Assembly: GCA_902826685.1 (NCBI GenBank)
Contig: CADEFT010000020.1
Coordinates: 1-64,000 of the forward strand
Length of the DNA: 64,000 bases
Reading direction: 5' to 3'
Source of the DNA: an uncultured Acidobacteriota bacterium
GTDB taxonomy: Bacteria; Acidobacteriota; Terriglobia; Bryobacterales; Bryobacteraceae
Shown here: positions 26,278-35,252 of the stretch, piece after piece
Numbering within the stretch: the first letter of the stretch is position 1
Layout: each line of letters opens with the position of its first letter
Notes under the pieces: model-generated
The model's database searches: none
What the model saw: the letters and a program-made list of their open reading frames with translations, nothing else
What the model was told of the DNA's origin: nothing
Program-made: the position numbers and the translations under genes

Positions 26278-27876
26278 ATGGCGAAGATCCTGCTGGTGGA
26301 GGACGATCCCGATCAGTTGCAGTTGCGGACGCTGACGTTTGAGCGCGCCGGACACCAGGTGCTGGGCGCTTCGAATGTGGCCGAAGCGTTGAAGCTTCTG
26401 GCTTCAAGCCAACCCGATATCGTGGTGACGGATCTGCATCTGCCCAAAGCCAAGGATGGCGCGGCGCTGATTCGCGCGGTGCGGGAGCGGTGTCCGAAGA
26501 CGCGCGTGGCGGTGCTTTCGGGCCTTGCCGAAGACCTGGCGCCGTTTGCCGAAGCGGGCCTGGTGGATGAGGTGTTGAAGAAGCCGGTGCGATCGCAAAA
26601 GCTGCTGGCGGCCATCGCCCGGCTGGCGGTTTGGACGCTGTGCTTGTGGCAGCCGGCCGCCGCGGAGTCGAAGGGCGCGCATCCTTTTCAACTGGATGAG
26701 GCGGCGGAAGTGGTGGCCGATTTCGAGCTTTCGGCGCCGGGCGCCGATTGGGGCCGCGCCGGCCGCGAATCGGTTCTGGCGAACGTGACGGTGGACGGCG
26801 CGCCGCAGCAGCAGGTGATGGTGTTCCTTGGCAGCGAGCGGCATCATTACCGCGTGTTTCTGGGGGAACTGGCGGCCGGCGCGCATCAGGTCGTGATTGA
26901 ACGGAATCCGGATCATTCGGCACGCGGCATCAATCTTGAGATTCATGGCGTGACCTACCGGCAGTTCAAGCCGCCCGACGCCGATTACGACGCGATTGCC
27001 AATGCGCCGGTAATCTATGCGCGCGCCAACACCATGCGCAAGTTCACCGATATCCCGCTGTTGGTTTATTGCGAACGGCTGCCCGACAAATCGCTGCGCT
27101 ATTCGGTGATTTTCTCGAACGAAGATGGGGGCACCAGCACGCGCGCCCTGATGGCGCGCTGGGGCCGCGTCACCGACATCGAGCATGTGTACCAGGTGTG
27201 GCCGGGCAACAAGACTCTGATTCAATCGCCGGGTCACAAGGACGTGGAGTTTCACGGGCAGCGGCAGGGATTGCATCCGGTTCTGGCGGTTGTGACGGAT
27301 AACAACATGGTGAGCGGCGAGGGCCGCTCGGCCGTGCGGTATCAGCTTGCGCCGGTGGTGGTGGACCTGGCGAGGACGGCGCGAGAACAGGTGATGGATC
27401 AGAATCCATTCACGTATTCGATCAGCGCGCGCGAACTGGAGCGCGAAGGCAAGATCCGGAAGTTCGGCGCGATCGAGGGATCGAACGTGAGCGCGCCGGA
27501 GAACTATCTATTTGTAGAACTGCACGGCCTCATGAAGCAGGCGCGGCTGGCGGTTTGGGTGCGGCTGGAAGGTGAGAATTTCTTTCGCGCTTCGAACCTG
27601 GGCATGCACGATCTGGCCATTGAACGCAGCGGATGGATGCGCACGGCGATCGAACTGCCGCCCGCGACGCAGCCTCCGCAGATCGCCGAACTTGGGTTGC
27701 AGTGCCTGGCCGAAGCGAAGACGGACGGGGCGGGCGCATGCCGGGTGGAATCGATCGGCCGGCTGTTCTTTCTGAACGCCGCACAGATACCGGGGGAGAA
27801 TTTTTTCCGGCCGCGCACCGATCGTGGACCGTGGAATATACCGGCCGGGCAAATGCGCATGGTTTCGGTGCGTTGA
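26278..27876 (+). CDS. Receiver domain fused to a hydrophobic segment and a large secreted-type domain
   Basis: The protein has 532 residues. Residues 1-110 form a complete response-regulator receiver: the acidic pair Asp9/Asp10, phosphoacceptor Asp52 (VVTDLHLP), Ser81 (VLSG) and Lys101/102 (LKKPV). Residues 112-129 (AIARLAVWTLCLWQPAAA) look like a signal peptide or single membrane span ending in a cleavage-like AAA. The remaining 400 residues are beta-rich with no recognised family; FLGSERHHYRVFLGELAAGA and WPGNKTLIQSPGHKD are characteristic. A cytoplasmic receiver joined to an exported-looking domain is odd. It could be a true fusion or a merger of two genes in one frame. No stop or frameshift separates them. 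Confidence 0.7.
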   Translation: MAKILLVEDDPDQLQLRTLTFERAGHQVLGASNVAEALKLLASSQPDIVVTDLHLPKAKDGAALIRAVRERCPKTRVAVLSGLAEDLAPFAEAGLVDEVLKKPVRSQKLLAAIARLAVWTLCLWQPAAAESKGAHPFQLDEAAEVVADFELSAPGADWGRAGRESVLANVTVDGAPQQQVMVFLGSERHHYRVFLGELAAGAHQVVIERNPDHSARGINLEIHGVTYRQFKPPDADYDAIANAPVIYARANTMRKFTDIPLLVYCERLPDKSLRYSVIFSNEDGGTSTRALMARWGRVTDIEHVYQVWPGNKTLIQSPGHKDVEFHGQRQGLHPVLAVVTDNNMVSGEGRSAVRYQLAPVVVDLARTAREQVMDQNPFTYSISARELEREGKIRKFGAIEGSNVSAPENYLFVELHGLMKQARLAVWVRLEGENFFRASNLGMHDLAIERSGWMRTAIELPPATQPPQIAELGLQCLAEAKTDGAGACRVESIGRLFFLNAAQIPGENFFRPRTDRGPWNIPAGQMRMVSVR

Positions 27877-28103
27877 TTCTCAAAATCAAAGTCATTCCCA
27901 AGGGCGGCCGCACGGGATTTGCGGGCGCGATGGACGATGGTACGCAAAAGATTCGTGTCAACGCGCCGCCCGAGAAAGGCAAGGCCAACGACGAGCTTCG
28001 CGCGTTCCTGGCGCGGCATTATGGCGTGCCGAAAGCGAACGTGACGATCGTGAGCGGAGAGAGTTCGCCGCACAAACAGGTCCGCATCGATGGAGTAGAA
28101 TAG
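27873..28103 (+). CDS. DUF167 (YggU) family protein
   Basis: This small protein has 76 residues and starts at a TTG (27873) that overlaps the preceding stop codon. No ATG or GTG in frame gives a better start. The family core is clear: KIKVIPKGGRTGFAGAM, IRVNAPPEKGKANDELRAFL and VTIVSGESSPHKQVRIDGV. DUF167 proteins are small, widespread and of unknown function. The gene is sandwiched between the receiver-fusion gene and the aldo/keto reductase gene, which starts 6 bp later. Confidence 0.85.
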   Translation: MILKIKVIPKGGRTGFAGAMDDGTQKIRVNAPPEKGKANDELRAFLARHYGVPKANVTIVSGESSPHKQVRIDGVE

Positions 28104-28109
28104 CGGGCT

Positions 28110-29111
28110 ATGGAATCCACTCGCCGTTCGTTCCTTGGCCAGGCAGCCGCGGCCTCCGTTCTTGCCGAAGAGGCGATCGCACAATCGCCAGGCACGGGCA
28201 TTCCCACTCGCGTGCTGGGGCGTACCGGGGTCAAGGTGTCGATGATCGGCATCGGCGGGTGGCATATCGGCGCCGTGAAGGATCCGAACGAAGCGATCCG
28301 CATTATGCACGCGGCCATCGACGAAGGCGTGACGTTTTTCGACAACGCCTGGGACTATCAGAACGGCGGGGCGGAAACGGTGATGGGCAACGCCCTGGCG
28401 CAGGATGGCAAGCGCAAGAAGGTCTTTCTGATGACCAAGAATTGCGAGCGGGACTATGCGGGGTCCAAGCGCGGTCTGGAAGAGAGCCTGAAGCGGTTGA
28501 AGACGGATCATCTCGATCTGTGGCAGTTCCACGAAATGGTTTACGACAACGATCCGGACTGGGTGTTTGAAAAGGGCGGATTGAAAGCGGCGATGGAGGC
28601 GCGCAAGGAAGGCAAGGTGCGGTTCATCGGATTCACGGGCCACAAGGATCCGCGCATTCATCTGAAGATGCTGGCCAAGCCGTTTCCCTGGGACACGGCG
28701 CAAATGCCGATCAACGTGATGGACGCCACCTATCGCAGTTTCCAGAACGAAGTGGTGCCGGTGTGCCGCCAGAAGAACGTGGGCGTTATCGGCATGAAGG
28801 GTCTGGCGGGCAGCCATCCGCAGGGGCGCCTGATCAGCCACGCCGGTCTGACGGCGGAGGAATGCTACCGCTATTGCCTCAGCGTTCCGATCGCGGTACA
28901 GGTGATGGGCATCAATACGATGGAACACCTGAAGGCCGATGTCGCCCTGGCGCGAGGGTTCAAGCCGATGACGGCGGCGGAGAAGGCGGCCCTGCTCGAT
29001 CGAGTGAAGGAAGAAGCCGGCGACGGGCGGCATGAACTGTTCAAGTCGACCAAGACGTTCGACGGGCCGCATCATCGCCGGCAGCACACCTTCGCCACCG
29101 ATGGCGTCTAG
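28110..29111 (+). CDS. Tat-exported aldo/keto reductase
   Basis: The protein has 333 residues. The N-terminus STRRSFLGQAAAASVLA is a twin-arginine signal (RRSFL), so the enzyme is probably exported folded. The aldo/keto reductase core shows the tetrad Asp and Tyr in FFDNAWDYQNG, Lys in FLMTKNC and His in WQFHEMVY. The C-terminal region (INTMEHLKADVALARGFKPM) matches the YhdN/YajO-like branch. It would use NAD(P)H or a bound cofactor to reduce a carbonyl. The exported location is notable because NADPH is cytoplasmic. The 3' end overlaps the convergent TonB receptor gene by 4 bp. Confidence 0.9.
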   Translation: MESTRRSFLGQAAAASVLAEEAIAQSPGTGIPTRVLGRTGVKVSMIGIGGWHIGAVKDPNEAIRIMHAAIDEGVTFFDNAWDYQNGGAETVMGNALAQDGKRKKVFLMTKNCERDYAGSKRGLEESLKRLKTDHLDLWQFHEMVYDNDPDWVFEKGGLKAAMEARKEGKVRFIGFTGHKDPRIHLKMLAKPFPWDTAQMPINVMDATYRSFQNEVVPVCRQKNVGVIGMKGLAGSHPQGRLISHAGLTAEECYRYCLSVPIAVQVMGINTMEHLKADVALARGFKPMTAAEKAALLDRVKEEAGDGRHELFKSTKTFDGPHHRRQHTFATDGV

Positions 29112-32100
29112 AAGAGATAGCGCAGCGTATACTGCACTTCGCGGCCGTAGTTGCCGGGATAGATCCAGGTGCTCTTGCCGAAGGTAGAAGCGGTCACGTT
29201 CATATTCGGTGAGGACCGGATGAAATGGTTGGTGGTGTTGTAAGTCTCCAGCCGCAATTCCAGCTTGTGCTTTTCATTGAGGCGGAAATCCTTGGAAAGA
29301 GTCGAATCTAGCTGCCAGAATCCCGGCCCGCGCAGCCCTTCGTAATACCAGGGATTGGTGCGCACCGTGTAAGCGGGCAATTGAGCGAACTTGGTTGTAT
29401 CGAACCAGTCGCCGGGGGCGCGGTTGCCGGTCTTGGGATCGCCTGAAGCCAGCATGGAATCGAACGTCAGCATGGCGCCGTTGTTGAACATGAAGATGTG
29501 ACTGGTGCGCCATCCGCCGACGACCAGGTCGGCCACCTTGCCGATGCTGGACAGATAGGTGCGGCCGCGTCCGAACGGCAGTTCGTAGGTTCCGGCCAGC
29601 CGCAGGTTATGGCGCGGGTCGCGGGTATCGAACAGGCTATAGCGATTGGCGTACTGCGCGACGTCGTTGTACCATTCGGCGCGATATTCGCGGTTGTAGT
29701 TATAGCCGAGCATCAGGCTCAAGCCGTTGCGGAAGCTGCGCTCGATCTTCAGTTGCAGAGCGTAGTAACGGTTGTAGCGATCGGGCGTGAGGCGCTCGGT
29801 GAGATCGCCGTACTGGGGATAAGGCCGTAATAACTGGCGGACGGTCACCTGTTCCTGGGTGCGCAGGTTGCCGGGGAACTTGTCGATGGGCAGCACCTGA
29901 TAGAACGGATTGTTGACGCGCGCATCCACCAGCGCTTTCTGGCTGTAAACGATGGCTGGATCCACCATGTTGCGGTTGAGCGAAAATTCGCCGCCCCACA
30001 TGCTGGGGCCGAGAATGCGATGTCCGAAGTTGGTGAAGAACGTCACGTCGGAGAGGATGCCTTTCGGGAGCATGCGCTGGTAGGAGACGTTGAGGCGATC
30101 GTTCACCGGGCGCTTCAGGTCCTGGTAAAACCAGTTGGGCGAATTGCCGAGATTGGTGTAACGTCCGCGGCCGTTGCCGGCCGGAGCGCGCAGCGGATTG
30201 GTGGAAGGGAACGGATCGTCGATGGTGGTGCGCGGACGGCCTTCGATGGGCGTCAACACGCCGGTGCTTTCCGAGTATCCGTCGCGCGGGATGGAGAAGC
30301 CCTCGGTCCAGGCGCCTTTGAAGGGGACGGCATAGCGGGCCCAGCCGGCGCGCAGCGCGCTTTTATCGCTGACGCGGAAGGCGACGCCGATGCGAGGCAA
30401 CAGGTTCCATTGAGCCGGGTAAGTGCGGGGATTCGAGCTATCGGTGAAATTCCACGCGCCATTGAACTTATAGGGGACTTGCGCCAGGCTGGTTACCTGT
30501 GTGGGCATTCTGGGAGCGTTGGCGCCCTGGAACTCGGGAATCGGATTGGTGAGATCGAGATAGCGGCTGAAGAGATAGTTCTTGTCGCGAGGCGCGTTCT
30601 CGATCTCCCAGCGCACGCCGAGGTTGAGCGTCACGCGCTGGCTGAGTTTGAAATCGTCCTGGATGAACAGGCCCCACTGCTGATAGTTGCTGCGGAACAG
30701 CGGGTTGATGTTGCCGTTGCCGCTGGTGACGACGCCCAGCAGGGCGGTGGCGAACATATTGCCGCTCTCGGCCGGCCGGTGATTCAAAAACGAGGAACCG
30801 GTTTCGATGGAGTTGAATCCGAAGCTGCCGGGTCCCGGACTGCCGTTGTGATCGAAGCTGTGACGCAACTGCCAGCCGTACTTGAGGTTGTGTTTGCCTT
30901 TGGTGGTGGAAACGCTCGCCTGCCAGTTATGGACGCGTCCATGCACCTGCCACCAGCCGCCGATGCCGGTGGAAACCCCACCGTTGCCGGAGAAGGCGAA
31001 GTTCGGGTAGTAGATGCCGGGCAGAGCGGCCAGCACCGGCTTGTACCAGCCGGATTGCCAGAAATTGCCCCACACGCTTTCGGGCACTTTCGCCCACTGC
31101 GAATCGTAGTCGTCTTCGAGGTAAGTGGCGCCGAAGCGGACGTTCACGGTGGTGGTAGGCGATTTGATCCACAGCAGATCGCCGGCGGCATTGAGGGCAT
31201 CCATGATGCCGCCGTTGTCGGACCGCACGGCGATGGTGCCGCCGTGGTTGGGGTTGTCGAGCCGGGTTTCGTACTTGGAGAAGCGCGCGTAGGCGCGCAG
31301 TTTGTCGGAGATGTTCCAATCGACGCGCTCGCTGATGTTCCAGTATTGGATCCACCAGGAGTAAGTTTTCGAGTAGTTATTGACGCCGGTGATATCGTTG
31401 CCCGCGGTGTTGGGCTTCCACAGATCGTTCATGATCTTGCGGCCCGTGGGGCTGATGCGGGCTTGCGGCAGGATGTTACCGGCGAACGGCATACGCGAAA
31501 CGGCCTGGGTGGCGGGATCGAACTGGGTGGTGAGGGGATCGTAAATCATGCGCAGGGCGCCGGTGGGTGTGCGCACGGCGGAGAAGTCGCCATTGCGCTC
31601 GGCGTCGGTGGGCAACGTATTCTGCGTGGTCTGCGGCTGCGTGGTTTTCCACTGCTCATAGGAGAAGAACGAAAAGACCTTGTTCTTCTTGATGGCGTTG
31701 GAAAGGGTGCCGCCCCAGGTGTGGTTGCGCACCACGCTCGGCTCGCGCGAAATGCGATTGGTCATGGCGTTCAGGGCCGGATTGCGGCCGAAGTAATAGG
31801 CCAGGCCATGCCAGTCGTTGGTGCCGGTTTTCATCGACAGGTTGAGCACGCCGCCGGCGGAGAAACCGAACTCGGCATCCACCGAGTTTTGTTGCACGCT
31901 GACTTCCTGGACGGCATCCATCGACGCGTTGTAGGACCCGCGGGCGGCGTAGCCGAGCGGCACCCCATCGAGCAGCATGTCGTTCTTGCCGCCGGTGGCG
32001 CCGCCGACATCTAGCCCGTTCGACGACCACATATAGAAAGGATTGCGGTGCGCCACGTCCCAATAACGGTTGACGACGGCGGGATTGAGCAGCGCGAGGG

Positions 32101-32554
32101 TGAAGGGATTGCGCGCCAACACCGGCACGTCTTTGAGCAACTGCCCCTGCACGGTGGTGTTCATGGTGGAAGTGTTGAAGGAGACGGCGGCGGCTTCCGC
32201 CTCGACGTTCACCGTTTCGGCCACGTTGCCGATGGCCAGTTGGACGTCGAGGGTCACGTCGCCGCGGGTGAGCACGGCGACTCCTTCTCGCGTCGCTTTG
32301 GCGAAGCCGGGATTTTCGACCGTCAGAACATAAGTTCCGGGTAGAACGAAATCAAATTTGTATTTCCCGCCCTGATCGGTATCGGCGGCGGCCTCGGTTC
32401 CGGTCTGGGTGTTGCGGAGAGTTACCTTGGCGGCCGCCACGGGGGCCTGGCTCGGGTCGGTTACGGCGCCCTGAACGCGTCCGCGATACTCCTGGGCGGA
32501 CAGACTGGAAACCATGAAGGCACAAGTGAGAAAGAAACCGCGAGACTGCTTCAT
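29108..32554 (-). CDS. TonB-dependent receptor, Oar-like, with carboxypeptidase-regulatory domain
   Basis: The protein has 1148 residues from the ATG at 32554, preceded by a G-run Shine-Dalgarno (GGGGGGC); two further in-frame starts lie within 24 bp upstream. A signal peptide (MKQSRGFFLTCAFMVSSLSA) precedes a carboxypeptidase-regulatory beta-sandwich (GRVQGAVTDPSQAPVAAAKV, about 25-110). A plug region follows (MLLDGVPLGYAARGSYNASM, VDAEFGFSAGGVLNLSMKTG), then a large barrel ending in the aromatic C-terminus EVQYTLRYLF. It is complete, unlike the copy at the window start. It is presumably an outer-membrane transporter or receptor for an oligomeric nutrient. An inverted repeat lies upstream. 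Confidence 0.93.
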   Translation of the reverse strand: MKQSRGFFLTCAFMVSSLSAQEYRGRVQGAVTDPSQAPVAAAKVTLRNTQTGTEAAADTDQGGKYKFDFVLPGTYVLTVENPGFAKATREGVAVLTRGDVTLDVQLAIGNVAETVNVEAEAAAVSFNTSTMNTTVQGQLLKDVPVLARNPFTLALLNPAVVNRYWDVAHRNPFYMWSSNGLDVGGATGGKNDMLLDGVPLGYAARGSYNASMDAVQEVSVQQNSVDAEFGFSAGGVLNLSMKTGTNDWHGLAYYFGRNPALNAMTNRISREPSVVRNHTWGGTLSNAIKKNKVFSFFSYEQWKTTQPQTTQNTLPTDAERNGDFSAVRTPTGALRMIYDPLTTQFDPATQAVSRMPFAGNILPQARISPTGRKIMNDLWKPNTAGNDITGVNNYSKTYSWWIQYWNISERVDWNISDKLRAYARFSKYETRLDNPNHGGTIAVRSDNGGIMDALNAAGDLLWIKSPTTTVNVRFGATYLEDDYDSQWAKVPESVWGNFWQSGWYKPVLAALPGIYYPNFAFSGNGGVSTGIGGWWQVHGRVHNWQASVSTTKGKHNLKYGWQLRHSFDHNGSPGPGSFGFNSIETGSSFLNHRPAESGNMFATALLGVVTSGNGNINPLFRSNYQQWGLFIQDDFKLSQRVTLNLGVRWEIENAPRDKNYLFSRYLDLTNPIPEFQGANAPRMPTQVTSLAQVPYKFNGAWNFTDSSNPRTYPAQWNLLPRIGVAFRVSDKSALRAGWARYAVPFKGAWTEGFSIPRDGYSESTGVLTPIEGRPRTTIDDPFPSTNPLRAPAGNGRGRYTNLGNSPNWFYQDLKRPVNDRLNVSYQRMLPKGILSDVTFFTNFGHRILGPSMWGGEFSLNRNMVDPAIVYSQKALVDARVNNPFYQVLPIDKFPGNLRTQEQVTVRQLLRPYPQYGDLTERLTPDRYNRYYALQLKIERSFRNGLSLMLGYNYNREYRAEWYNDVAQYANRYSLFDTRDPRHNLRLAGTYELPFGRGRTYLSSIGKVADLVVGGWRTSHIFMFNNGAMLTFDSMLASGDPKTGNRAPGDWFDTTKFAQLPAYTVRTNPWYYEGLRGPGFWQLDSTLSKDFRLNEKHKLELRLETYNTTNHFIRSSPNMNVTASTFGKSTWIYPGNYGREVQYTLRYLF

Positions 32555-32588
32555 TGCAAAGCCCCCCATTTCTATCAAGAATCGGCGG

Positions 32589-32614
32589 ATCTTTTGATGT
32601 AATCTTCAAAAGAT
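32589..32614. promoter_or_regulatory. Inverted repeat upstream of the TonB receptor gene
   Basis: Perfect 9-bp arms, atcttttga (32589-32597) and tcaaaagat (32606-32614), flank an 8-base spacer, 35 bp upstream of the receptor ATG. The A/T-rich arms stand out in a very GC-rich context. A TATAGT hexamer on the minus strand lies just upstream (about 32621-32626) and could be the -10, placing the dyad over the early transcript as an operator. No known regulator motif was recognised. Confidence 0.45.
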
Positions 32615-32669
32615 TCCCGATACTATAACATCGGAATTGTTCAAAAGGGATGGCCAAACGGCCAGTGAA

Positions 32670-34055
32670 CTAACGCGTGGGGAGGCCGACGGAGGCGGCG
32701 ATGCGGTTCCGGTACTCCTGCGCTTTCTTCAGGATTCCGGGGGCATCCAGGGTAAGATGGCCGCGGTCGCGGATGAGCCACTTTCCGTTCACCATGACGT
32801 CGCTTACGTCGGAACCTTTGAGCGCATAGACCAGTTGCGGGACCACATGATAGAGGGGGGTGGCGTGCGGGGAGCCGATGCCGACGGCGATGAGATCGGC
32901 GCGCTTGCCGGGTTCGAGCGAGCCGATTTCCTTCTCCAGACCCAGGGCGCGCGCGCCGCCGAGGGTAGCCATTTCGAACACCTGCGCCGCCGGCAGCGCC
33001 CGTGGATCGAGCGTGGTTACTTTCTGCAGCTTCGCCGCCAGATCCATTTCTTCGAAAAGATTGGCGTCGTTGTTGGAACCGGCGAAACCATCGGTGCCGA
33101 GTCCCATGGCGATGCCCGCCTGGAGAATGGCTGGCACGCGTGCGACGCCGCTGGCGAGCTTGGAATTGGACGACGGGCAGTGCGCCAGGCCCGTACCGCG
33201 ACGTTTGAGAATGCCGAGATCGGCATCGGTGAGCCACACGCCGTGGGCGCCGAGGGTACGGCCGGCCAGCGCTCCGATGGACTCCAGCACGGCGGTGGGA
33301 GTCATCTTGCGCTTGGCGAGCGCGTCGTCGTTTTCTTTCCTGGTTTCGGAAAGATGAATGAGCATGGGCACGTTGTATTTGTTGGCCAACGCGCGGGCGG
33401 AGCGAATGACATCGTCGGAAGTCGTATAGATGGCGTGCGGCGCCGGGGCGGGAACAATTAGTGGATCGTTGCGGTAGCGCTGCAGGAACCGCTCGGTGCG
33501 CGCCAGACCTTCTTGCGGTGTTTTGGCGTCGGGGACGGGGAAGCCGATGACGGTCTGGCCGAGCACGGCGCGCAAGCCCGCCTGTTTGGTCGCCTCGGCA
33601 ATCACCTCCTCGAAGTAATACATGTCGGTGTAAGTGGTGGTGCCGCTGAGCGACATTTCAAGGCAGGCGAGCAGCGTGCCCCAATGGACGAAATCGGCGG
33701 TGACGTTCTTGGCCTCGGCGGGGAAGATGAATTTTTCGAGCCACTCCTGAAGGCGCATGTCGTCGGCGATGCCGCGGAACAGGGACATGGGGGCGTGAGT
33801 GTGGGTGTCGATGAGGCCGGGCGCCAGTATGGCGGCGCCGCGATCGAGGCGCTGGGCGGGGGTGTAGCGCTTTTCGAGATCGGCTTTCGATCCCACGGCG
33901 ACGATTCGTTCGCCGCGCACGGCGACTGCGCCATGCTCGATGACGCGCCGGGCGTTATCCATGGTGACCACGTAGCGCGCCGAGATCAGCCAATCGGCGG
34001 GCTCGGCGGCGGCGAGGAGACTGGCGGCGGCGAAGGCGAGCAGAAGCTTTTTCAT
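32670..34055 (-). CDS. Exported MTA/SAH-deaminase-like amidohydrolase
   Basis: The protein has 461 residues. An N-terminal signal peptide (MKKLLLAFAAASLLAAAEP) precedes a TrzA/MtaD-type amidohydrolase. Metal ligands are visible in LIDTHTHAPM (His85, His87), LIHLSETRKEND, LGAHGVWL and MGLGTDGFAGSNN (Asp). The family deaminates 5'-methylthioadenosine, S-adenosylhomocysteine and adenosine, or dechlorinates triazines. Its place at the end of a nucleoside salvage operon favours a nucleoside-type substrate. It overlaps the cytidine deaminase gene by 4 bp. The signal peptide is unusual for MtaD enzymes and suggests deamination in the periplasm before uptake. Confidence 0.85.
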   Translation of the reverse strand: MKKLLLAFAAASLLAAAEPADWLISARYVVTMDNARRVIEHGAVAVRGERIVAVGSKADLEKRYTPAQRLDRGAAILAPGLIDTHTHAPMSLFRGIADDMRLQEWLEKFIFPAEAKNVTADFVHWGTLLACLEMSLSGTTTYTDMYYFEEVIAEATKQAGLRAVLGQTVIGFPVPDAKTPQEGLARTERFLQRYRNDPLIVPAPAPHAIYTTSDDVIRSARALANKYNVPMLIHLSETRKENDDALAKRKMTPTAVLESIGALAGRTLGAHGVWLTDADLGILKRRGTGLAHCPSSNSKLASGVARVPAILQAGIAMGLGTDGFAGSNNDANLFEEMDLAAKLQKVTTLDPRALPAAQVFEMATLGGARALGLEKEIGSLEPGKRADLIAVGIGSPHATPLYHVVPQLVYALKGSDVSDVMVNGKWLIRDRGHLTLDAPGILKKAQEYRNRIAASVGLPTR

Positions 34056-34444
34056 TTGAGCATGCCGGCGTCAAATGGCAAAGGGAGCAGGGTTCGCAGG
34101 GGCAGGGTCTGCTGTAGTCCGGTGAGGTTGGCGAGGGTGAGATCGATATCGCCGCAGAATTCCCAAAGGATCTGGCGGCAGGCGCCGCAGGGAGGCGTAA
34201 GGATGGGCGTCCCGGCCACCACGGCGACGCGGCGGAAGCCACCGGGCTTGACGCCGTCGGAGATGGCTTTGAAAACGGCCAGGCGCTCGGCGCAGATGGT
34301 CAGGCCCAGGGTGGCGTTCTCCACGTTGCAGCCGGTGAACACGCGGCCGTCGTCGCATTCCACTGCCGCGCCCACCTGAAAACGGGAATGGGGCGCATGC
34401 GCTCTCAAGCGGACCTCGGTGGCGGCGTGAATCAGACTATCCAA
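34052..34444 (-). CDS. cdd: Cytidine deaminase
   Basis: This homotetramer-type cytidine deaminase has 130 residues. The zinc site is Cys51 with catalytic Glu53 (TICAERLAVF) and Cys86/Cys89 (PPCGACRQILWEF). The substrate-binding Asn/Glu pair lies in CNVENATLGL. It converts cytidine and deoxycytidine to uridine and deoxyuridine in the cytoplasm, feeding the pyrimidine phosphorylase encoded upstream. It overlaps the PNP gene by 8 bp and the amidohydrolase gene by 4 bp, both indicating an operon. Confidence 0.95.
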   Translation of the reverse strand: MDSLIHAATEVRLRAHAPHSRFQVGAAVECDDGRVFTGCNVENATLGLTICAERLAVFKAISDGVKPGGFRRVAVVAGTPILTPPCGACRQILWEFCGDIDLTLANLTGLQQTLPLRTLLPLPFDAGMLK

Positions 34445-35252
34445 TTGGGTCTCCTTGCAGGTGGGGCAACACGGCGGTCAGCAGTTCGATAAACGTATCC
34501 CGCACGCGCAGTCCGGTTTCCATCACTTCCTGGTGGCTCAGCTTCTGCGTTGAAATCCCAGCGGCCATGTTTGTTACGCAGGAGATCGCCAGGACCCGCA
34601 GGCCCATGTGGTGGGCGGCGATCACTTCGGGGACGGTGGACATGCCGACCAGGTCGGCGCCGATGGCGCGCAGATAGCGGATTTCGGCGGGCGTTTCGTA
34701 GCTCGGACCGGCGAGCGCGGCGTAGACGCCCTCGGGCAAGGGAATGTTCAGTTGGGCGGCGGCGTGTTTGGCGATGGCGCGATAGGCGGCGTCGTAAGCT
34801 TCGCTCATATCGGGAAATCGCGGTCCCAGGGAATCGTCGTTGGGGCCGGTGAGCGGGTTGGCGCCTTGCAGGTTGATGTGATCGGAGATCAACACGAGCG
34901 AGCCCTGGCCATAGGAGAGATTGATGCCACCGGCGGCATTGGTCACCACCAGCGATTTGACGCCGAGCCGGCCAAGCACGCGCACGGCGAACGCCGCCTG
35001 TTGCGGGGTGTAGCCTTCGTAAAGATGAGCGCGGCCGGAAAGGACGATGAGGTTCTGTCCGTGGAACCGGCCCGCCACCAGTTTGCCGGCGTGTCCAATG
35101 GCGGTGGATTGCGGCCAATCGGGAATGGTCGAGTATGGCACGGCCACCGCGTTGTCCAGGCTTTCGGCAAACGCGCCGAGGCCGCTGCCCAGAATGACGG
35201 CGACGGAGGGCGTTTCGGTGAGCCGGGATCGCAGATAGGCGGCGGCATTCAT
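34437..35252 (-). CDS. Purine nucleoside phosphorylase (trimeric type)
   Basis: The protein has 271 residues. It matches the trimeric PNP family by VILGSGLGAFAESL, RAHLYEGYTPQQAAFAVRVL, VVTNAAGGINLSYGQGSLVL, LAGPSYETPAEIRYL and MSTVPEVIAAHHMGLRVLAI. It cleaves (deoxy)inosine and guanosine with phosphate to give base and (deoxy)ribose-1-phosphate. The gene starts inside the last codon of the nupC-like gene (ATGA overlap). Product supply would come from the CNT transporter and from adenosine-type deamination by the last gene of the operon. Confidence 0.95.
   Translation of the reverse strand: MNAAAYLRSRLTETPSVAVILGSGLGAFAESLDNAVAVPYSTIPDWPQSTAIGHAGKLVAGRFHGQNLIVLSGRAHLYEGYTPQQAAFAVRVLGRLGVKSLVVTNAAGGINLSYGQGSLVLISDHINLQGANPLTGPNDDSLGPRFPDMSEAYDAAYRAIAKHAAAQLNIPLPEGVYAALAGPSYETPAEIRYLRAIGADLVGMSTVPEVIAAHHMGLRVLAISCVTNMAAGISTQKLSHQEVMETGLRVRDTFIELLTAVLPHLQGDPIG

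Noticed and set aside
30020..32014. 664-codon plus-strand frame opposite the second TonB receptor
   Set aside because: Same situation: it is a compositional shadow of the receptor gene with no family signature.
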